Source: Chloroflexota bacterium
Lineage (GTDB): Bacteria > Chloroflexota > Anaerolineae > Caldilineales > Caldilineaceae
NCBI GenBank assembly: GCA_026389895.1
Contig: JAPLGZ010000073.1
Location: 1 to 34,634 of the forward strand
Reading direction: 5' to 3'
DNA: 34,634 nucleotides
Shown here: positions 34,442-34,634 of the stretch, in pieces
Layout of the letters: the number at the start of each line of letters is the position of its first letter
Position numbering within the stretch: the stretch's first letter is position 1
Program-made: the position numbers and the translations under genes
Notes under the pieces: model-generated
The model's database searches: none
Told to the model about the DNA's origin: nothing
Seen by the model: the letters and a program-made list of their open reading frames with translations, nothing else

Positions 34442-34634
34442 TCACTTATCAAACCACTTGTTTTCTAATTTTGTGGCGTTAGCGCTTGCTTGCAAATTGA
34501 GCAGTGTCTGTTCGACTTTGGCTTGTAAGATCGACGCTTTATGGGGCATGGCGATCACATAGGGATTACTTTCCAGCACGGGGCCAATCGCCTTGATCCG
34601 CAACCCTTTGCCTTGCATTTGGCGCAATGTCACT
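34442..34634 (-). CDS. C-terminal end of a probable solute-binding protein, start outside window
   Basis: The frame runs off the right edge of the window, so only about 64 residues are visible. The text SNPYVIAMPHKASILQAKVEQTLLNLQ followed by LENKWFDK at the very end resembles the last helices of family-3 extracellular solute-binding proteins of amino-acid ABC transporters, which usually end in a ...KWF motif. The partner permease and ATPase are not in the window. It is separated by 310 bp from the metallophosphoesterase and is likely a separate unit. Confidence 0.55.
   Translation of the reverse strand, partial: VTLRQMQGKGLRIKAIGPVLESNPYVIAMPHKASILQAKVEQTLLNLQASANATKLENKWFDK

Noticed and set aside
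34442-34634. Complete small gene at the right edge
   Set aside because: The frame continues to the window edge and the text matches only a C-terminus, so it is a partial gene.

Overview
The window looks like a surface-glycan biosynthesis region from a member of the Chloroflexota (Anaerolineae/Caldilineae-like). This is inferred from the genes, not from a marker. The clues are many GT4 glycosyltransferases packed with DUF2142, YfhO, PTPS_related and family-39 GT-C membrane proteins, G+C that appears slightly above half, an FG-GAP secreted protein ending in FLPLVKR, and short G/C-rich inverted-repeat elements between genes. No rRNA, tRNA, CRISPR array or transposase gene was seen.

Layout. (1) 2-8357, plus strand: a GT4 enzyme cut by the window edge, a TyvE-like sugar-nucleotide epimerase, a second GT4, a 594-bp gap with two copies of a double-hairpin repeat, an FG-GAP secreted protein, and a third GT4. 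The three GT4s share a C-terminal module that ends in a coiled coil. (2) 8399-14159, minus strand: a tightly coupled operon, transcribed GT2, then GT, then YfhO-like membrane protein, then GT4. It converges on block 1 at a 4 x 15-nt tandem repeat. (3) 14489-18246, plus strand: GT4, small membrane protein, double-GNAT protein and GT4, each start overlapping the previous stop. (4) 18706-33142, plus strand: six ORFs for multi-pass GT-C-like proteins. These are two tandem DUF2142 paralogues, a PTPS_related protein split over two overlapping frames, two family-39 enzymes and a third DUF2142 protein. (5) 33208-34634, minus strand: a metallophosphoesterase and the C-terminal end of what looks like a solute-binding protein. 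These two are probably unrelated to the glycan genes.

How the genes may work together (inference). The cytosolic GT4 and GT2 enzymes would build a lipid-linked glycan from nucleotide sugars, one of them shaped by the epimerase. The GT-C proteins would add sugars from polyprenyl-phosphate donors on the outer face. No flippase, polymerase or ligase is visible, so the locus probably continues to the left of base 1.

The most notable points are: a beta-rich module repeated about eleven times across the GT-C proteins; the shared C-terminal module on three GT4s; the broken or split PTPS_related gene at 23243-26174, which lacks the stretch containing the PGWxxxVDG-type motif; and three unrelated kinds of intergenic repeat.
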